Origin: Planctomycetota bacterium | GTDB lineage: Bacteria; Planctomycetota; Phycisphaerae; SM23-33; FEN-1343 | NCBI GenBank assembly: GCA_013203365.1 | Contig: JABMQG010000146.1 | Coordinates: 1-9,574, forward strand | Reading direction: 5' to 3' | DNA: 9,574 nt | In this document: positions 7,170 through 9,574 of the stretch, piece by piece | How positions within the stretch are numbered: the stretch's first letter is position 1 | Layout: every line of letters begins with the position of its first letter | Translations under genes and position numbers: made by a program | The notes under the pieces: model-generated | Seen by the model: only the letters and a program-made list of their open reading frames with translations | What the model was told of the DNA's origin: nothing | The model's database searches: none

Positions 7170-7984
7170 CACTTAACTTGCTCTCGCTCCTGGCGACGCC
7201 GCATTGCCTTGACGCGCCGGTCGATGACTAAAGCTAGCAACCCAGGCAGCTTTGCACCCCGCCCCGTTGCGTATGCCGACTGCAATATCGGCCAGTATCG
7301 GTCAACCCAGGCCCGGTCCATTGAGAATTTCAGTTGCCCCAGGTCCTTGGCCCACCATCGCCACTTTCGCCACCTTGGGCGAAACACTCGCGCCAGGTCG
7401 ATCAGGGACAGTTGGAAGTTGAGCCCTAGCGAACAATTGCATTCCGTCGGCTGTCGGCTCGCCCTGTCGATGGGGTCGTTTTTGCTTTTGGACTGGTCGA
7501 TGAACACGTGGCAGGCGTAGAAATCTCGATGCGCCAATCCAGATGAGTGAAGCTTGGCTGCGAGTGCCCCCAGGCCCTCGGCCAGGGCGGTCATGGCGGC
7601 GGCATCGTTGCCGAATCGGCTGAGCAGCTCGGCCATACGGCGGGACAGGGCGACACCGCCCACCTCGCTGACCATGACAAACCCGCCGGCCGGGCCCGTA
7701 CCCACAGCAATAGGATTCATAGTCGATATGCCAGCCGCCTTCACCGCGTGGATCCCGCGCCACTCACGCTTGGCCGATCGGCAGTCGCCGTATCGTTTCA
7801 AATAGACCGTTTGATGCCGGCCGTATGGGTCGTTCAGTTCCAGCCGAATGCGTTCCCGCCTGCCCAAGCCTGGCTTGACCAACGGCTCGCCATGGCTGTA
7901 TGCCATCACGGCCTCATATTCGGCCAGGCCGCAACTGCGGAGCATCGGCAGGTAAGACTCGTTGAAAACGGTCCGGGTCTTCAT
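7169..7984 (-). CDS. Lipopolysaccharide kinase (Kdo/WaaP family)
   Basis: Protein-kinase-like enzyme predicted to phosphorylate a core sugar (heptose or Kdo) of LPS in the cytoplasm. In 271 residues it shows the ATP-binding lysine K63 (VYLKRYG), a helix glutamate E74 (KREWRG), a catalytic loop HRDFYACHVF (H152-R153-D154) and the metal-binding aspartate D196 in LIDLARV, replacing DFG as is usual in this family. The signature HRDFY-CH is typical of WaaP/KdkA proteins. About 28 residues (163-190) rich in polar and charged residues separate the catalytic loop from the IDLAR strand, longer than I expect. The ATG at 7984 overlaps the waaF stop as ATGA, and AGGGGGG lies 8 bases upstream; the open frame runs 165 codons further up but only inside waaF. 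WaaP versus KdkA specificity cannot be read from the sequence. Confidence 0.88.
   Translation of the reverse strand: MKTRTVFNESYLPMLRSCGLAEYEAVMAYSHGEPLVKPGLGRRERIRLELNDPYGRHQTVYLKRYGDCRSAKREWRGIHAVKAAGISTMNPIAVGTGPAGGFVMVSEVGGVALSRRMAELLSRFGNDAAAMTALAEGLGALAAKLHSSGLAHRDFYACHVFIDQSKSKNDPIDRASRQPTECNCSLGLNFQLSLIDLARVFRPRWRKWRWWAKDLGQLKFSMDRAWVDRYWPILQSAYATGRGAKLPGLLALVIDRRVKAMRRRQEREQVK
7446..7459. repeat. Tandem heptamer GTCGGCT x2 inside the LPS kinase gene
   Basis: Two perfect head-to-tail copies of GTCGGCT (7446-7452 and 7453-7459, plus-strand reading) lie inside the coding segment for the extra loop of the LPS kinase. They suggest slippage or local duplication helped build this loop. Confidence 0.45.
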
Positions 7985-9078
7985 GCCACCGGCCCCCCTG
8001 ACGGCGGGCAGACCGGCGGCGACGCCAATAATTCTTCCGCCGCCGACAGGACCATATCCGCCCTGATCTGGGCGGCGCATTGATGGTATTCTTCGCTTTT
8101 GCGCGGGATAGGGCAGACCTTCCGTTGGCACGGGGAGCAGCTGACGTCCGCACGGACGATCCGTTCGCGGTCGTAGTCGATGGTGGTCCAGCTCGGGTCG
8201 GTCGAGGTGAAGATTGTGACCACGGCCACACCCAGGGCCGCCGCGATGTGCCGGGGCCCGGTATCGCCGGTGATTACCAGCCTGCTGCGGGCCGTGATCG
8301 CCTTCAAGAGGCCCAGCGTATTGTATCGCCGAGTGAAGTTGATTGCCGGGCCGCGTCGCATCCCATCGCCCACGGCCGCGGCTATTGCCTGTTCGGCGGG
8401 GGATGCGTTGATAACGATTCGGATGCCGTAGCGGTCCGCCAATGCGTCGGCGACGGCAGAGAAACGCGCAGGCAGCCACAGCTTGCTCGACCCGAACGAC
8501 GCACCGGGATTGATCAGGACGACGGTGTCGCTGGGGCCGATGCCAGCCTGCCGGAATACGCTCTCAGCCTCGGTGGCGTAACTGTCCTCCACCACCAGGC
8601 GCATCCGCCGGTCGCTAACGTCGCAGCCCAGCAGCTCGGCCAGCGCCAGGTAATAGCGAATCGCCGGCGTAGGCAGCAAGCTGCCGTCCTGCCGGCGGGG
8701 GGGAGGCATACCTTGGGTGAGCAGCCAGCCACGCCCGTCACGGGCGTACCCGACCAGCCTGGCAACGTTTCCCAGCCGACATACCATCGCTACGCGAAAC
8801 GCGTTTGAAAACAGCACGGCCAAGTCGAACCGGCCCGCCCGCAAATTTCGCCTACCTGCAAGCAGCCCGCCGAGTGAGCAGCCTTTACTGACGTCGGCGA
8901 TGACCTCGTCGCTGAGTTTAAGACCCGCCAGCACGTCTAACGCGGCCGAGGGGCCCATCCACGTAATATGCGACTGCCCGAACCGCCGGCGCAAGGCCGA
9001 AAGTGCCGGCGTAGCCATCACCGCATCTCCCACCCAACTGGGCAAGGCGACCAGAATCCGTTGCGGATCGTTCTCCAT
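7981..9078 (-). CDS. waaF: Family 9 heptosyltransferase (WaaF/RfaF-like)
   Basis: GT9 enzyme predicted to transfer heptose from ADP-heptose to the LPS inner core at the cytoplasmic face. The 365 residues fit the family. N-terminal block ILVALPSWVGDAVMATPAL carries D18, the position of the catalytic base in heptosyltransferases. C-terminal blocks are LINPGASFGSSKLW (about 188-201) and the nucleotide-heptose loop ITGDTGPRHIAAALG (269-283). A cysteine set, C314, C317, C322 and C334 (CSPC, VC, HQC), matches the pattern near the end of WaaF proteins. The ATG at 9078 is chosen because the conserved block begins 7 residues later; the frame is open up to 9168 but those codons look non-coding and carry the promoter. 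No Shine-Dalgarno is visible, consistent with a leaderless message. It is the first gene of the waaF, kinase, GT4, plsY operon. GT9 membership is firm; heptosyltransferase I versus II is less sure. Confidence 0.9.
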   Translation of the reverse strand: MENDPQRILVALPSWVGDAVMATPALSALRRRFGQSHITWMGPSAALDVLAGLKLSDEVIADVSKGCSLGGLLAGRRNLRAGRFDLAVLFSNAFRVAMVCRLGNVARLVGYARDGRGWLLTQGMPPPRRQDGSLLPTPAIRYYLALAELLGCDVSDRRMRLVVEDSYATEAESVFRQAGIGPSDTVVLINPGASFGSSKLWLPARFSAVADALADRYGIRIVINASPAEQAIAAAVGDGMRRGPAINFTRRYNTLGLLKAITARSRLVITGDTGPRHIAAALGVAVVTIFTSTDPSWTTIDYDRERIVRADVSCSPCQRKVCPIPRKSEEYHQCAAQIRADMVLSAAEELLASPPVCPPSGGPVA

Positions 9079-9085
9079 GCAGGGG

Positions 9086-9114
9086 ATTGTACATTCTCGA
9101 ATTGTGATTTGCGA
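9086..9114 (-). promoter_or_regulatory. Predicted promoter of the LPS/plsY operon (leaderless)
   Basis: On the minus strand, TACAAT (9091-9086) matches the -10 consensus at five of six bases. Seventeen bases upstream is TCGCAA (9114-9109), a poor -35 (three of six). Exactly seven bases separate TACAAT from the A of the waaF ATG at 9078, so transcription should begin at or beside the start codon. This agrees with the absence of a Shine-Dalgarno sequence. Confidence 0.5.
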
Positions 9115-9133
9115 TGACCGCAGTTGTCTGTTC

Positions 9134-9158
9134 CGCCTGCAAAGGCGAAACGTCGCCT
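9134..9158. other. Two mutually exclusive hairpins upstream of waaF
   Basis: AGGCGA (9143-9148) pairs with TCGCCT (9153-9158) around a 4-base loop. The same AGGCG also pairs with CGCCT (9134-9138) around GCAA. The two stems share one arm and cannot coexist. They lie between the esterase stop codon and the waaF promoter, so they could help end the esterase transcript; only two T bases follow the first stem on the minus strand. Confidence 0.35.
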
Positions 9159-9187
9159 GTCCTTGCATGCCTCGCTATGCATTGCCG

Positions 9188-9574
9188 CTACAGGTGGAAC
9201 TCTTTGGCCATCTCCTCAATGCACAGGTGCGTGAACTGCGGGTTTGAATCATGGAGCATGTATGGATACACCTCGATCTGCTTGCGGCAGTTGAGGTGGT
9301 TATACACGGCGAAAATCCCGCTGGGCGGGCAGACGGCATCACACAGCCCCACGCTGATAATCGTTCGCCCCTTGATTCGGCCGGCCAGGTTGACGTTATC
9401 GAAATAGCTTAGCGTATGGAACACGCTGGTGATCTCCGCCTCGCCGGCTCGCCGGCAAAACCGAGCTATTTCGGCGTAGGGGTCGCTGTCTGTGATCCAA
9501 CCGCTCCGCGGTAAGTCACACAGGAACGGCACCTCGGCCATGCACAGGCCGACGCGGTCATCCAGCCCCGCCGC
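9188..9574 (-). CDS. Acetyl xylan esterase / cephalosporin-C deacetylase family hydrolase (partial, N terminus beyond right edge)
   Basis: C-terminal 128 residues of an AXE1-type alpha/beta hydrolase, which removes acetyl groups from acetylated xylo-oligosaccharides or similar esters. The first visible residues AAGLDDRVGLCMAEVPFLCD match the segment that normally follows the nucleophile loop (GxSxG) by a few residues, so the catalytic serine should be just off the right edge. Visible triad candidates are D79 of the fragment (ISVGLCDAVCPPS) and H108 (VYPYMLHD). The typical AYNH strand is present as VYNH (90-93). The frame is open to the last base, so the ATG at 9541 is internal, not the start. 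It lies on the same strand as the LPS operon but is separated by 109 bases with a promoter. The family is clear; substrate is unknown, and the LHDSN ending differs from the commoner GHEGG. Confidence 0.88.
   Translation of the reverse strand, partial: AAGLDDRVGLCMAEVPFLCDLPRSGWITDSDPYAEIARFCRRAGEAEITSVFHTLSYFDNVNLAGRIKGRTIISVGLCDAVCPPSGIFAVYNHLNCRKQIEVYPYMLHDSNPQFTHLCIEEMAKEFHL

Noticed and set aside
7985..8479. 165-codon N-terminal extension of the LPS kinase frame
   Set aside because: It lies wholly inside waaF, which is clearly coding in another frame; the ATG at 7984 with ATGA overlap and a G-rich ribosome site gives a protein of family length.

Overview
The window is a GC-rich, densely coded chromosomal segment from a Gram-negative (didermic) bacterium. 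Heptosyltransferase and lipopolysaccharide (LPS)-kinase genes imply an LPS-type outer membrane. The style of the proteins, notably the N terminus of alanine dehydrogenase and the MiaB and WaaG-like sequences, reminds me of Planctomycetota (Phycisphaerae-like). That placement rests on pattern memory only and is tentative. No rRNA, tRNA, CRISPR array, transposase, integrase or phage gene is visible.

Layout, left to right. (1) Positions 1-1127, minus strand: miaB, a radical-SAM tRNA methylthiotransferase cut off by the left edge; its last ~20 visible residues do not look like MiaB. (2) Positions 1128-1385: a divergent intergenic region with a good sigma70-type promoter for ald, a tandem heptamer just upstream of its -35 box and a short dyad near miaB. 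(3) Positions 1386-2486, plus strand: ald, alanine dehydrogenase, with all key catalytic residues. (4) Positions 2507-5116, minus strand: full-length clpB disaggregase, convergent with ald across a 20-base gap that holds one arm of a stem-loop. (5) Positions 5117-5346: the clpB upstream region. (6) Positions 5347-9078, minus strand: a four-gene operon transcribed right to left: heptosyltransferase (waaF-like), LPS kinase (Kdo/WaaP family), WaaG-like GT4 glycosyltransferase and plsY. Every junction is a start/stop overlap (ATGA, GTGATG, GTGA), so translation is probably coupled. (7) Positions 9079-9187: a short intergenic region with the operon promoter, which appears to drive a leaderless mRNA, and two mutually exclusive hairpins. 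(8) Positions 9188-9574, minus strand: the C-terminal third of an acetyl xylan esterase/cephalosporin-C deacetylase family hydrolase, cut by the right edge.

The coherent biology is the envelope operon: a heptosyltransferase and a GT4 enzyme extend the LPS core, the kinase phosphorylates a core sugar, and PlsY makes lysophosphatidic acid for membrane phospholipids. miaB, ald and clpB are ordinary housekeeping or stress genes. I found no convincing undescribed system. The points most worth checking are the predicted leaderless start of the LPS operon, the insertion in the LPS-kinase catalytic domain, the ald promoter architecture, and the off-family end of miaB at the left edge.
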